Source of the DNA: Nevskiaceae bacterium
GTDB taxonomy: Bacteria > Pseudomonadota > Gammaproteobacteria > Nevskiales > Nevskiaceae
Direction of reading: 5' to 3'
Assembly: GCA_008012115.1 (NCBI GenBank)
Contig: SSEB01000001.1
Location: 62,001-126,000, forward strand
Length of the DNA stretch: 64,000 nt
Positions 26,072 through 33,990 of this stretch are shown piece after piece (within the stretch, counting starts at the first letter, position 1; every line of letters begins with the position of its first letter). The notes under the pieces were generated by a model. The model saw nothing but the letters and a program-made list of their open reading frames with translations. It was not told the DNA's origin and made no database searches. The position numbers and the translations under genes were made by a program.

Positions 26072-27460
26072 ATGTACCAGACGACCCTGCGCGAAATCAT
26101 CGAGGTGCCGCGCCCGGCGGCCGACTGCTACCGATACCTGCTCGATTTCTCCACCATCGAGCAGTGGGACCCCGGGGTGTACCGCGCAGTCAAGCGCAGC
26201 CCGGGTCCGGTGCAGCCGGGGACCGAGTTCGATCTGGTGCTGTCCAGTTTCGGGCGGCGCGTGCCGATGCAGTATCGGCTGCTGCAGGCCGAAGCGCCGC
26301 ACCAGCTCGTGCTCGAAGGCGTGGGCGAGGGCGTCGAGGCGAAGGACATCATCACCATCGTGCCGCTGACCGCCACCCACTGCCAGATCGACTACCAGGC
26401 CGACCTGCGCCTGCCGGGCTTGCCGGCGCTGTCGCAGCCGCTGATCAAACCCCTGCTCAACCGTGTCGGACGGCGTGCCGTCGCGGGCCTGAAGCGCGCG
26501 CTGACCGCTGCCACCGGGCCGGCGCCGCGCGTCGAGGCCCCGGCACAGGTCGGATGGCGCGTGCTGCCATCGGCATGGACCTTCACCGAGCGCGGCTACC
26601 TGGCGATGCCCGACAAGGGGCTGAGCCGTTTTCTCGACGGGCAGACCATCGTGGTCACCGGCGCCACCGGCGGACTCGGGCTCGCGGCCGCCTGCGAGCT
26701 GCACCGCCTGGGCGCACGGCTGATCCTGCTGGGACGGCAAGCGGCGCGGCTCGAAGCGGCGCGTGCCCGGATCCAGGCCTACTCCGGCCATGCCCAGGAG
26801 ATCCGTCCGATCGACGTCGATCTCACCTCGCGGGAGTCGTTGCACGCCGCCGCCACGTTCATCCTGGAAACCGAGAAAAAGCTCGACGCCCTGGTCAACA
26901 ACGCCGGCGCGCTGTTTCACACGCGCATGGAGACGCAGGACGGCATCGAGCAGACCCTCGCGATCAATCTCCTGGCGCCGTACCGGCTCACCACCTTGCT
27001 GATGCCGCGGCTGGCGGTGGGGCGCGGACGCGTCATCAACGTCTCTTCGGGCGGACAGTATCTGCAGGCACTCGATCTCGGCGATCTGCAGTGGCGTCGC
27101 CGCCGCTTCGACGGCGTCAAAGCCTACGCGCAGGCCAAACGCGGCCTGGTGGCGATCAACCGCTGGTGGGCGGCGCAGTATCCGCAGGTTGCCTTCCACG
27201 CCATGCATCCGGGATGGGCGGCGACACCGGGCGTGGTGCAGGCGCTGCCGGGCTTCCATCGCGTCATGCGGCCCTTCCTGCGCGATGCGCGCATGGGCGC
27301 CGACACGGCGGTGTGGCTGACCGCCGCGGACGCCGCGGCGCTGGGTTCGGGACATTTCTGGTTCGACCGGCGGCCGCAGCCCACGGACCTCACGTCGAGG
27401 ACCGTGGTCGCTGACGCGCAGGTCGAGGCCCTGCAGCAGCAGCTCGCGCGCTGGGCCTGA
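26072..27460 (+). CDS. SRPBCC (polyketide cyclase-like) domain fused to an SDR
   Basis: 462 residues. Residues 1-150 form an SRPBCC ligand-binding domain (IIEVPRPAADCYRYLLDFSTIEQWDPGV, a typical START-like opening). Residues 185-460 form an SDR with TGATGGLG, NNAG and the catalytic Y-x3-K in AYAQAKRGL, so here the oxidoreductase active site is complete. Start ATG at 26072 follows the preceding SDR stop by 2 bases. Probably acts on a hydrophobic ligand made in the light response. The substrate is unknown. Confidence 0.85.
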   Translation: MYQTTLREIIEVPRPAADCYRYLLDFSTIEQWDPGVYRAVKRSPGPVQPGTEFDLVLSSFGRRVPMQYRLLQAEAPHQLVLEGVGEGVEAKDIITIVPLTATHCQIDYQADLRLPGLPALSQPLIKPLLNRVGRRAVAGLKRALTAATGPAPRVEAPAQVGWRVLPSAWTFTERGYLAMPDKGLSRFLDGQTIVVTGATGGLGLAAACELHRLGARLILLGRQAARLEAARARIQAYSGHAQEIRPIDVDLTSRESLHAAATFILETEKKLDALVNNAGALFHTRMETQDGIEQTLAINLLAPYRLTTLLMPRLAVGRGRVINVSSGGQYLQALDLGDLQWRRRRFDGVKAYAQAKRGLVAINRWWAAQYPQVAFHAMHPGWAATPGVVQALPGFHRVMRPFLRDARMGADTAVWLTAADAAALGSGHFWFDRRPQPTDLTSRTVVADAQVEALQQQLARWA

Positions 27461-27461
27461 C

Positions 27462-28370
27462 ATGCGCGTTCTCATCACCGGCGGCACCGGCCTGATCGGA
27501 CGCGCCCTGTGCCGCGCGCTGACCGCGCGAGGCGATCAACTGACGGTGCTCAGCCGCCACCCCGAGCGCGTACCGGCGCTGTACGGGGCGGGTGTGCAGG
27601 CCTGGCGCACACTGGATGCCTGGGGCGCGGTGACCGCATTCGATGCCGTGATCAATCTTGCCGGCGAGCCCATCATCGACCACCGCTGGAGCGCACGACA
27701 GAAGGCGATGCTGCTGGCGTCCCGCGTCGGCACCACAGAGCGGCTCGTGCAGCACATCGCGCAACGGCAGCGCCGCCCGGCGGTGCTGATCAGCGGCTCG
27801 GCCATCGGCATCTACGGTACCGGCGCGCGGCAGCGGTTTGACGAGACCTCGCCGGCCGGCAGCGATTTCCCCGCGCAGCTTTGCCAGCAGTGGGAGGCGG
27901 CAGCGCTTGCCGCTGCCGACCTGGGCCTGCGCGTGGTGCTGCTGAGAACCGGCCTGGTGCTCTCGGACGAGGGTGGCCTGCTGCAGCGCGTGGCCCTGCC
28001 CACGCGCTGGGGCCTGGGCGCGATCCTCGGGGACGGCCGGCAGTGGATGAGCTGGATCGACATTGACGATTACGTCAGCGCCGTGCTGCAACTGCTGGAC
28101 GACACCACGGCCTCCGGGCCCTACAACCTGGTGGCGCCGGCCCCGGTGACGCACGAGACCTTCGTCAAGGCGGTGGCCCGCGCGCTGCATCGCCCCTGCC
28201 TGCTGCGCTCGCCCTCCTGGCTGCTGCGGCGCCTGCTGGGTGAGCGCGCCACGCTGCTGACCGACGGCCAGCAGGTGCTGCCCACACGCCTGCAGGCGCG
28301 CGGATTCCACTTCCGCTATCCCAGGCTCACGGCCTCGCTGGAGCGCCGCCTCGGTGCCGGAGCGTCCTGA
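27462..28370 (+). CDS. TIGR01777 / YfcH-type NAD-dependent epimerase family protein
   Basis: 302 residues. The Rossmann motif is VLITGGTGLIGRALC. The family signatures NLAGEPIIDHRWSARQKAMLLASRVGTT, SGSAIGIYG and LRTGLVLS are all present, and the C-terminal DUF1731-like segment has PRLTASLERRLG. Members are found near light-response and membrane-lipid genes in many proteobacteria. The reaction is not established. It begins one base after the preceding stop. Confidence 0.88.
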   Translation: MRVLITGGTGLIGRALCRALTARGDQLTVLSRHPERVPALYGAGVQAWRTLDAWGAVTAFDAVINLAGEPIIDHRWSARQKAMLLASRVGTTERLVQHIAQRQRRPAVLISGSAIGIYGTGARQRFDETSPAGSDFPAQLCQQWEAAALAAADLGLRVVLLRTGLVLSDEGGLLQRVALPTRWGLGAILGDGRQWMSWIDIDDYVSAVLQLLDDTTASGPYNLVAPAPVTHETFVKAVARALHRPCLLRSPSWLLRRLLGERATLLTDGQQVLPTRLQARGFHFRYPRLTASLERRLGAGAS

Positions 28371-28371
28371 C

Positions 28372-28533
28372 GTGCACCGCGCCGCTGGAAATTTCCGTGG
28401 CAACAAACGCGCCTTGCCCAGCAAGGACTGCGTGGCCTGTGGCCTGCCCATGACCTGGCGCAAGCGCTGGGCAAAGAACTGGGACGAGGTCCGCTACTGC
28501 TCCGAGCGGTGCCGGAGGCAGCGGCATGGCTGA
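28372..28533 (+). CDS. DUF2256 family small protein
   Basis: 53 residues from a GTG start one base after the epimerase stop. Two Cys pairs (CVACG and YCSERCR) surround MTWRKRWAKNWDEV, the DUF2256 signature, probably a small zinc finger. DUF2256 genes are very often next to cryptochrome/photolyase genes. Here the stop overlaps the photolyase start by 8 bases. Function unknown; an accessory role for the photolyase is inferred only from the neighbourhood. Confidence 0.85.
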   Translation: MHRAAGNFRGNKRALPSKDCVACGLPMTWRKRWAKNWDEVRYCSERCRRQRHG

Positions 28534-30070
28534 GACGCCGATCCGCAACCTGGTCCTCGTGCTCGGCGACCAGCTCGATGCCGACGCCTCGGCCTTCGAC
28601 GGCTTCGATCCGGCCAGCGACGCGGTCTGGATGGCCGAGGTCGACGAGGAGTCCACCCACGTCTGGTCCAGCAAGATCCGCACGGCGCTGTTTCTCTCCG
28701 CCATGCGGCATTTCGCCGAAGACCTGCGCGCTCGCGGTTTTCGCGTGCACTACCGCGCGCTGACGGCGGCATCGCCGGTCTCGACGCTCGCCGACGCGCT
28801 CGCCGAAACCCTGCGGACGCTGCAACCGCAGGGCGTGGTGATGACCGCGCCGGGCGACTGGCGCGTGCTGCACGGCCTGCAGCGCACCGTGCGCGGCGCC
28901 GGGCTGACGCTGGATTTGCGCGACGATCGCCATTTCTACTGCACCGTGCGCGACTTCAGCCGCCACCTGCAAGGCCGCAAGACGCTGCGGCTGGAATATT
29001 TCTACCGCGAGCTGCGTCGCCGTCACAGCGTGCTGATGGATGGCGACGAGCCGGTGGGCGGGCGCTGGAACTACGACAGCGAAAATCGCGAGCCGCTGAC
29101 GGCCGAGGTGGTGGCGACGGTGCCGGCGCCGGTGCGATTCGAGATCGATGCCATCACCCGCGAGGTGCTGAGCCTGGTGGAGCAGCGCTTCGCCGCGCAC
29201 CCGGGCGTGCTGGATGCGTTTTCCTGGCCGGTGACCCGCGCGCAGGCGCTGCAGGCGCTCGACGCTTTCATCGCGCAACGCCTGCCGCAGTTCGGCCGCT
29301 ACCAGGACGCGATGTGGCCGGGGCAGGCCTGGCTGTTTCATTCACACCTGTCGGCGGCGCTGAACCTCAAGCTGCTCAACCCGCGCGAGGTGGTCGACGC
29401 GGCGGAGCGGGCCTACCGCGACGGTCGCGCGGGCCTGGCGAGTGTCGAAGGCTTCATCCGCCAGATTCTCGGCTGGCGCGAGTATGTGCGCGGCATCTAC
29501 TGGACGCAGATGCCGGCGTATCTCGAGCGCAATGCGCTCGAGGCCACGCAGCCGCTGCCGGCGTTCTACTGGACCGGCGACACCGAGATGGCCTGCCTGC
29601 GCGATGCCCTGCAGCAGACCCTGAACCTGGGATACGCCCATCACATCCAGCGGCTGATGGTGACCGGCCTCTATGCCTTGCTGCTCGGGGTCGATCCCAA
29701 GGCGATTCACGCCTGGTATCTCGCGGTGTACGTGGACGCGGTGGAGTGGGTGGAGCTGCCGAACACGCTGGGCATGAGCCAGTTCGCCGACGGCGGCCTC
29801 ATGGCCAGCAAGCCCTATGTCGCCTCGGGCCGCTACATCGACCGCATGAGCCCGTACTGCAAGCAGTGCCGCTACGACCCGCAGAAGAGCACCGGCCCCA
29901 AGGCCTGTCCCGTCACCGTGCTGTACTGGGATTTCCTGATGCGTCACGAGCCGCGGCTTGCCCGCAACCCGCGCATGGGCATGCAGCTGCGCAACCTGCA
30001 GCGGCTGGACGAGGCCACGCGCGATGCCATCCGCGCCGGTGCCGAGGCGATTCGGCAGCCTGAAGGCTAG
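28526..30070 (+). CDS. Iron-sulfur bacterial cryptochrome / (6-4) photolyase
   Basis: 514 residues, full length. N-terminal LVLVLGDQLD is typical of the FeS-BCP (PhrB/CryB) group. The four cluster ligands C357, C445, C448 and C461 have spacings 88, 3 and 13, the same as C350, C438, C441 and C454 of Agrobacterium PhrB. The FAD pocket motif AHHIQRLMV and ELPNTLGMSQFADGG are present. PhrB repairs (6-4) photoproducts using FAD and a lumazine antenna. Repair activity is likely here but a signalling cryptochrome cannot be excluded. Confidence 0.93.
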   Translation: MAETPIRNLVLVLGDQLDADASAFDGFDPASDAVWMAEVDEESTHVWSSKIRTALFLSAMRHFAEDLRARGFRVHYRALTAASPVSTLADALAETLRTLQPQGVVMTAPGDWRVLHGLQRTVRGAGLTLDLRDDRHFYCTVRDFSRHLQGRKTLRLEYFYRELRRRHSVLMDGDEPVGGRWNYDSENREPLTAEVVATVPAPVRFEIDAITREVLSLVEQRFAAHPGVLDAFSWPVTRAQALQALDAFIAQRLPQFGRYQDAMWPGQAWLFHSHLSAALNLKLLNPREVVDAAERAYRDGRAGLASVEGFIRQILGWREYVRGIYWTQMPAYLERNALEATQPLPAFYWTGDTEMACLRDALQQTLNLGYAHHIQRLMVTGLYALLLGVDPKAIHAWYLAVYVDAVEWVELPNTLGMSQFADGGLMASKPYVASGRYIDRMSPYCKQCRYDPQKSTGPKACPVTVLYWDFLMRHEPRLARNPRMGMQLRNLQRLDEATRDAIRAGAEAIRQPEG

Positions 30071-30118
30071 GCGACACCGGGCAGGTCGCTCGCGCACATC
30101 GCGCGATGCCGGCACCAC

Positions 30119-30158
30119 AAAATTTTAAAAAGAGGCTCGGCGCCATAACGCGCCGAGC
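30119..30158 (-). terminator. Rho-independent terminator of the sigma factor gene
   Basis: On the minus strand a 9-bp GC stem (GCTCGGCGC / GCGCCGAGC, 30135-30158) with loop GTTATG is followed by CTCTTTTTAAAATTTT. It lies 66 bases downstream of the sigma factor stop and in the convergent gap with the photolyase gene. Confidence 0.8.
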
Positions 30159-30223
30159 AATTCATGAGACGGCACCAGGAGGCGTGTGCCGCTCACTTCC
30201 CCATGCAACGGGATGATGGGGGT

Positions 30224-30925
30224 TCAGGCACAGGCAAACTGCGGGCAGGCGCCGGAGCGGGTTTCGTTGCGCAGCCGCTTGAGTCCGCGGCGCACCCAGG
30301 CCTTCACGGTGCCCAGCGGCGCCTGCATGTGTTCGGCGATCTCCGAGTGCGTGTAGCCCTCGCAGCAGGACATCAGCACACTCTTCTTCATGTGTTCCGG
30401 CAGCGTGTCCATTGCGCGCAGCACGTGGACCATGGCGGCGGACACATCCACCGAGGCCGCCGGGTCTTCCACGGCGTTGTCGCCGTCGCTGAGAAACGGC
30501 TCGTAGGACTCGCAGGCCACTTCCACCGGCCGACGCAGGCGCACGATGTCCAGCGCATGGTTACGGACCACCGTCATCAGCCAGGCCTTGGCGGTGCCGC
30601 GATCGGCGTGATACGAACCGGCGCGCTGCCAGACCTTGAGCATCGCCTCCTGCACCGCCTCTTCGGCGAGTTCCCGGCTGCGCAGCACGCGCAGCGCGGT
30701 TTGCAGCATCCACGGACGGCAGGCGCGATAGACTTCGCTATACGCCGCTTCGTCGCCGCGACCGGCTTGCGCCAATAAGGCGGCGAGCCGTTCATTGCTG
30801 ACCGGCGCGGCCAGATCGAGCTCGGCGGCAAGTTCGGCCGCCGGCGTCTCCGCCGGTTCGTCAAAATCGACGAAGATGGGGTTGAGCGGCTCCAGCAGCG
30901 AATAAGCGTCCAGGCTGTCGGTCAT
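30224..30925 (-). CDS. ECF-type RNA polymerase sigma factor
   Basis: 233 residues. Region 2 is at about 65-130 (ELAEEAVQEAMLKVWQRAGSYHADRGTAKAWLMTVVRNHALDIVR split over the 2.2-2.4 helices), and region 4 is at about 165-220 with GYTHSEIAEHMQAPLGTVKAWVRRGLKRLR. The 55-residue acidic N-terminal extension is longer than usual. ECF factors of this kind accompany CarH/LitR in light-induced clusters. It follows a 59-residue gene by 16 bases and faces the CarH-like gene. Its anti-sigma factor is not obvious. Confidence 0.9.
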   Translation of the reverse strand: MTDSLDAYSLLEPLNPIFVDFDEPAETPAAELAAELDLAAPVSNERLAALLAQAGRGDEAAYSEVYRACRPWMLQTALRVLRSRELAEEAVQEAMLKVWQRAGSYHADRGTAKAWLMTVVRNHALDIVRLRRPVEVACESYEPFLSDGDNAVEDPAASVDVSAAMVHVLRAMDTLPEHMKKSVLMSCCEGYTHSEIAEHMQAPLGTVKAWVRRGLKRLRNETRSGACPQFACA

Positions 30926-30941
30926 TGACCAGGTCCTTGCG

Positions 30942-31121
30942 TTATGGAACGGAGACTCCAGGCGTCACCGCAACCGGCGCCGCCACAAACACCGTCGGGA
31001 ACATCAGAAAGCCCGCCGGCGGATGGGAAATAATGTCCGTGACGCCGGAGCGTGCGGCCGTTGCCACGAGGCAGCCGCCGATGGCCCCTGCGATCACCCA
31101 ACCCTTCGTTACCTTGTTCAT
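30942..31121 (-). CDS. 59-residue hydrophobic small protein cotranscribed with the sigma factor
   Basis: ATG at 31121 to TAA at 30942 on the minus strand. The protein begins MNKVTKGWVIAGAIGGCLVA, so it has a positively charged end and a hydrophobic helix, and could be a membrane or exported peptide. A second hydrophobic stretch (GFLMFPTVFVAAPVAVTPG) follows. It lies 16 bases upstream of the ECF sigma factor. A role as a membrane anchor or minimal anti-sigma factor is possible but unsupported by homology. Confidence 0.6.
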   Translation of the reverse strand: MNKVTKGWVIAGAIGGCLVATAARSGVTDIISHPPAGFLMFPTVFVAAPVAVTPGVSVP

Positions 31122-31124
31122 GTT

Positions 31125-31137
31125 TTGTCTAGGACAA
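31125..31137. promoter_or_regulatory. TTGTC-TAG-GACAA operator, sigma-operon side
   Basis: A 13-bp palindrome with 5-bp perfect arms. It ends 3 bases before the start codon of the 59-residue gene (minus strand) and leaves no room for a ribosome site. An identical copy is 63 bp away next to the CarH-like gene. Probably the operator of that B12-dependent regulator. Confidence 0.65.
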
Positions 31138-31187
31138 TTGCGCTATGAGACGTACAATAGGCCCTGTATTCGCTTTTTGTCAAGTAT

Positions 31188-31200
31188 TTGTCTAGGACAA
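31188..31200. promoter_or_regulatory. TTGTC-TAG-GACAA operator, CarH side
   Basis: Identical to the palindrome at 31125. It ends one base before the ATG at 31202. An extra half-site TTGTC lies at 31176-31180, 12 bp upstream of the second TTGTC. The arrangement suggests autoregulation, with the operator overlapping the transcription start, and a leaderless mRNA. Confidence 0.65.
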
Positions 31201-31201
31201 A

Positions 31202-32110
31202 ATGGATAGACTGCCCATTGCCGTCGTCGAGCGGGAGACCGGCCTGTCGAAGGACACGCTGCGGGTCTGGGAGCGCCGGTACGGCTTTCCCAGCCCGGAG
31301 CGCGATGCCGCCGGCGACCGCGCCTACCGCGCCGAAGATCTCCACGCGCTGCGTCTGCTGCGGCGCCTGACCGATGCCGGCCACCGGCCGGCCAAGATCG
31401 TCGGCCTGTCGGCCGAGCAACTCGAAACCCTGGCGCGGAGCGGGCAGGCGTCCGCCCCGGCCGATGGCCCGGCGGTGGCGGCCGACGCGGCGCTGATCCT
31501 CCTGCAGCACTGGGACTTCACCGGTCTGCGCGACCATCTTGCGCAGCGTCTCGCGCAGGCCGGGCTGGTCGGCTTTGTCTGCGACCATCTCGCGCCGCTG
31601 ACGATCGCCGTGGGCGAGGCCTGGGCGCGCGGCGACATCGGCGTGGCCCAGGAGCACCTATTCACTGAGGTGGTGACGCGGCTGCTGCGTGCGCACCTGC
31701 AGCAGTTGCCGGGCGGCCGGCGCGGGGGCGCCGCCGTCCTCTTCGCCACGCTGCCGGGCGAGCAGCACGCGCTGGGCCTGCTGATGGCCGAATGCCTGGT
31801 GACGGTGGCGGGCGGCTACGCCGCCATCTCGCTGGGCACGGAGGTGCCGATGCAGGAGCTGGTCAAGGCCAGCGAAGCGCATTGCTGCAAGATCGTGGCG
31901 CTCTCCTTCAGTCAGGCCTGCTCCAGCGCCTTCGTCAGCGAAGGCGTCAGAACGCTCAGGGCGCTGTTGCCGCCGACGGTGGCGCTGTGGATCGGCGGCC
32001 GTGGCGCGGCGACGCTCAAGCGCGCCGTCGACGGCGTGACGGTGTTCAGTGACCTCGGGCAGTTGCAGGTGGCGCTGGACGCGGTGAACGCGTCGGCATC
32101 AGGAAGCTGA
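31202..32110 (+). CDS. CarH/LitR-type B12-dependent photoreceptor regulator
   Basis: 302 residues. The MerR helix-turn-helix at 5-75 has LRVWERRYGFPSPER. The helical bundle has W141-x9-E151-H152, the CarH adenosyl-pocket motif. The B12 Rossmann domain has E187-x-H189-xx-G192 for the lower cobalt ligand. Family members bind adenosylcobalamin, repress as tetramers in the dark and release DNA in light. The residue after W141 is Ala; Thermus CarH, as I recall, has the light-state ligand His there. Faces the sigma factor operon across two palindromes. Confidence 0.92.
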   Translation: MDRLPIAVVERETGLSKDTLRVWERRYGFPSPERDAAGDRAYRAEDLHALRLLRRLTDAGHRPAKIVGLSAEQLETLARSGQASAPADGPAVAADAALILLQHWDFTGLRDHLAQRLAQAGLVGFVCDHLAPLTIAVGEAWARGDIGVAQEHLFTEVVTRLLRAHLQQLPGGRRGGAAVLFATLPGEQHALGLLMAECLVTVAGGYAAISLGTEVPMQELVKASEAHCCKIVALSFSQACSSAFVSEGVRTLRALLPPTVALWIGGRGAATLKRAVDGVTVFSDLGQLQVALDAVNASASGS

Positions 32111-32208
32111 ACGCGCGGCGATACAGCGCGTCGAGGTCGTGGGGCGCATCGCCCGCAGTGAGCGGCACTCTGCGTGGTGTGCAGTTTCCCTTTTGAAGCC
32201 CCGATAAC

Positions 32209-32324
32209 CGCCACCCGCTCTCCGGGCCAGGGCTGCTCGGGATGTTTTTATTTATTTATCGATATTTAATTTGATAAATATAATTAAACAATCTCCTTGG
32301 GGAAATTGGCGAGAGCGGGTGATT
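32209..32324. repeat. 116-bp dispersed palindromic element, copy D
   Basis: Arms 32212-32222 and 32311-32321 pair over 11 bp; the outermost three bases on the right have diverged. The core dyad TTTATC / GATAAA is at 32255-32260 and 32273-32278. The box CCTTGGGGAAA is in the right arm (32295-32305), so the copy is inverted relative to A. It sits between the CarH-like gene and the methyltransferase, at the left edge of the defence island. Confidence 0.9.
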
Positions 32325-32332
32325 CTGCCTCG

Positions 32333-33850
32333 CTAACATCCAGCCGCTTCGAAGATGCCAGAAACAATTTCTCCCATCTGGAACGCTAGAAGCGGCGGGA
32401 CAGCGTTACCCACCTGATGATATTGCTGGGTGCGATTCCCCTCGAAGAAGTAGTTGTCGGGGAACGTCTGCAGACGGGCGGCTTCACGGACCGTGAGACT
32501 TCGGCACTGCGAGGGGTCATGATGAATGTAGTAGTGGCCGTCCTTGCTGATGTGAGAGACGATAGTTGTAGAGGGTGCGTCCTTGACTTGGACTCGAAAT
32601 CTGTCAAGGAATGGCACCGCATCGAAATCCATATTCTTGTGTTTAGGCAGTAACCACCGTGGGAAGTGTCTGAGCTTCGGTGACGACCGCTCGACCTTCG
32701 CGAAGGAGGATGCAAAGAGATACCTGACGAGGTCGGATTCCATGTGGCTACGAGCTTCGTGTTGAGGCAGACCGCCAAGCCGAGTATCGCCGTACCACTG
32801 CTTCAATCGCCTGGATTCCGGGGTGAAAGAACCCTCGATGAACTCGGCTCCCGAGCTCTTCAGTGACTGCGCTCGATTCGCAGCCGCTTGGATTACCTCG
32901 AGAAGATCGCCTTCTTCCTTTATCCGCTTGATGCACGTCTCCGCTGCTGAAGCAACTGCGGCAGCCCAGGCCTCGCGCGAATCCTTGCCGCGGGAGAGTC
33001 TGCTACGAATTCTCGGAAGCATCCCGATCACATCTGCAACCGTCACCTCGGAGTCCGCCTCCCGCAATAGGGCGGGCTTGCCAGCGCTGAATCCACTCCG
33101 CACACCAAGCAAAATGACACGGTGCCGCGCCTGAGGAATTCCGAATTTCTCGGCTTTGATAATGAAGTCTTGGGGCTCCAATCCGTCGTCTGATGACGAT
33201 TTCACGAAGGAATGGATATCGTACTCTACTCCTGGCGCTGGTCGCCTGAGATCGGAGAGAATCCGATCGAACATCGACGATCCTCCATGAGTCGAAGACA
33301 GAAGCCCCTTCACGTTTTCCATCACGAACACTGCAGGACGGAAGTTCTTGATGATTCGCAGGTACTCCTTGTAGAGGAAGTGCTTTTCATCCTGTTCAAA
33401 CTTGACAGCGTCAACCGGCCTGAGCCTTGACCTTCCGGCTAGAGAATATGCCTGGCAAGGAGGGCCACCGATCAGAAGCCAATTTTCATCGCCGCCAAGG
33501 GCATCGCGAATCCAACGATCAGTCTGTGAATGCGCGTCTGGTCCCAACGTCGCGCATCTCGCTTCGTTAAAGGCGTGTACGACGTTCTCCCTGATTTTTG
33601 CATTCTGTAGTAATTCCTGGCGTCCTAGATCGCCCCGAATGTAGTCGTAGTAAGCATCTGGAACCTCACCATGTGCATAACTACGAAAAAGAGCTCGAAG
33701 AGAAAGCGTCGCATGAGCAACAGGATCCTTCTCGATTGAGAGACTGAGATCAAAACGCTGTTCTCCGGATCTTCGGCCAATCGCCGCAAATCCTTCGCCA
33801 AGCCCTCCTGGGCCGGCAAAGATGTCTATAACCTTTATTGGTTTAGGCAT
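32333..33850 (-). CDS. DNA (cytosine-5) methyltransferase of the defence island
   Basis: 505 residues. All main C5-methylase motifs are in order: I (DIFAGPGGLGEGF, 9-21), IV (GGPPCQAYS with catalytic C132), VI (MENVKG), VIII (QARHRVILLG) and X (QVGNAVPP near the C-terminus). The long region between VIII and X holds the target recognition domain. It probably methylates a short site and protects the host. Last gene of the minus-strand island, distal to the candidate nuclease. A/T content is higher than in flanking genes. Confidence 0.93.
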   Translation of the reverse strand: MPKPIKVIDIFAGPGGLGEGFAAIGRRSGEQRFDLSLSIEKDPVAHATLSLRALFRSYAHGEVPDAYYDYIRGDLGRQELLQNAKIRENVVHAFNEARCATLGPDAHSQTDRWIRDALGGDENWLLIGGPPCQAYSLAGRSRLRPVDAVKFEQDEKHFLYKEYLRIIKNFRPAVFVMENVKGLLSSTHGGSSMFDRILSDLRRPAPGVEYDIHSFVKSSSDDGLEPQDFIIKAEKFGIPQARHRVILLGVRSGFSAGKPALLREADSEVTVADVIGMLPRIRSRLSRGKDSREAWAAAVASAAETCIKRIKEEGDLLEVIQAAANRAQSLKSSGAEFIEGSFTPESRRLKQWYGDTRLGGLPQHEARSHMESDLVRYLFASSFAKVERSSPKLRHFPRWLLPKHKNMDFDAVPFLDRFRVQVKDAPSTTIVSHISKDGHYYIHHDPSQCRSLTVREAARLQTFPDNYFFEGNRTQQYHQVGNAVPPLLAFQMGEIVSGIFEAAGC

Positions 33851-33990
33851 TCGTCAATGTCGTTTTTCTGATTGATGAATTGATCAGAATACCAGGTTAC
33901 CCATGCCAAGTATCGGCATTAACCGGCGAACTAAAAGCCGGCGAACGCCGACCACATATACCTTGGCGTTGACCGGCATGTGAAACCGCG

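Noticed and set aside
25418-27460. A 680-residue fusion frame starting inside the first SDR
   Set aside because: Residues before 26072 are an out-of-frame shadow of the SDR; the ATG at 26072 gives a proper SRPBCC start.
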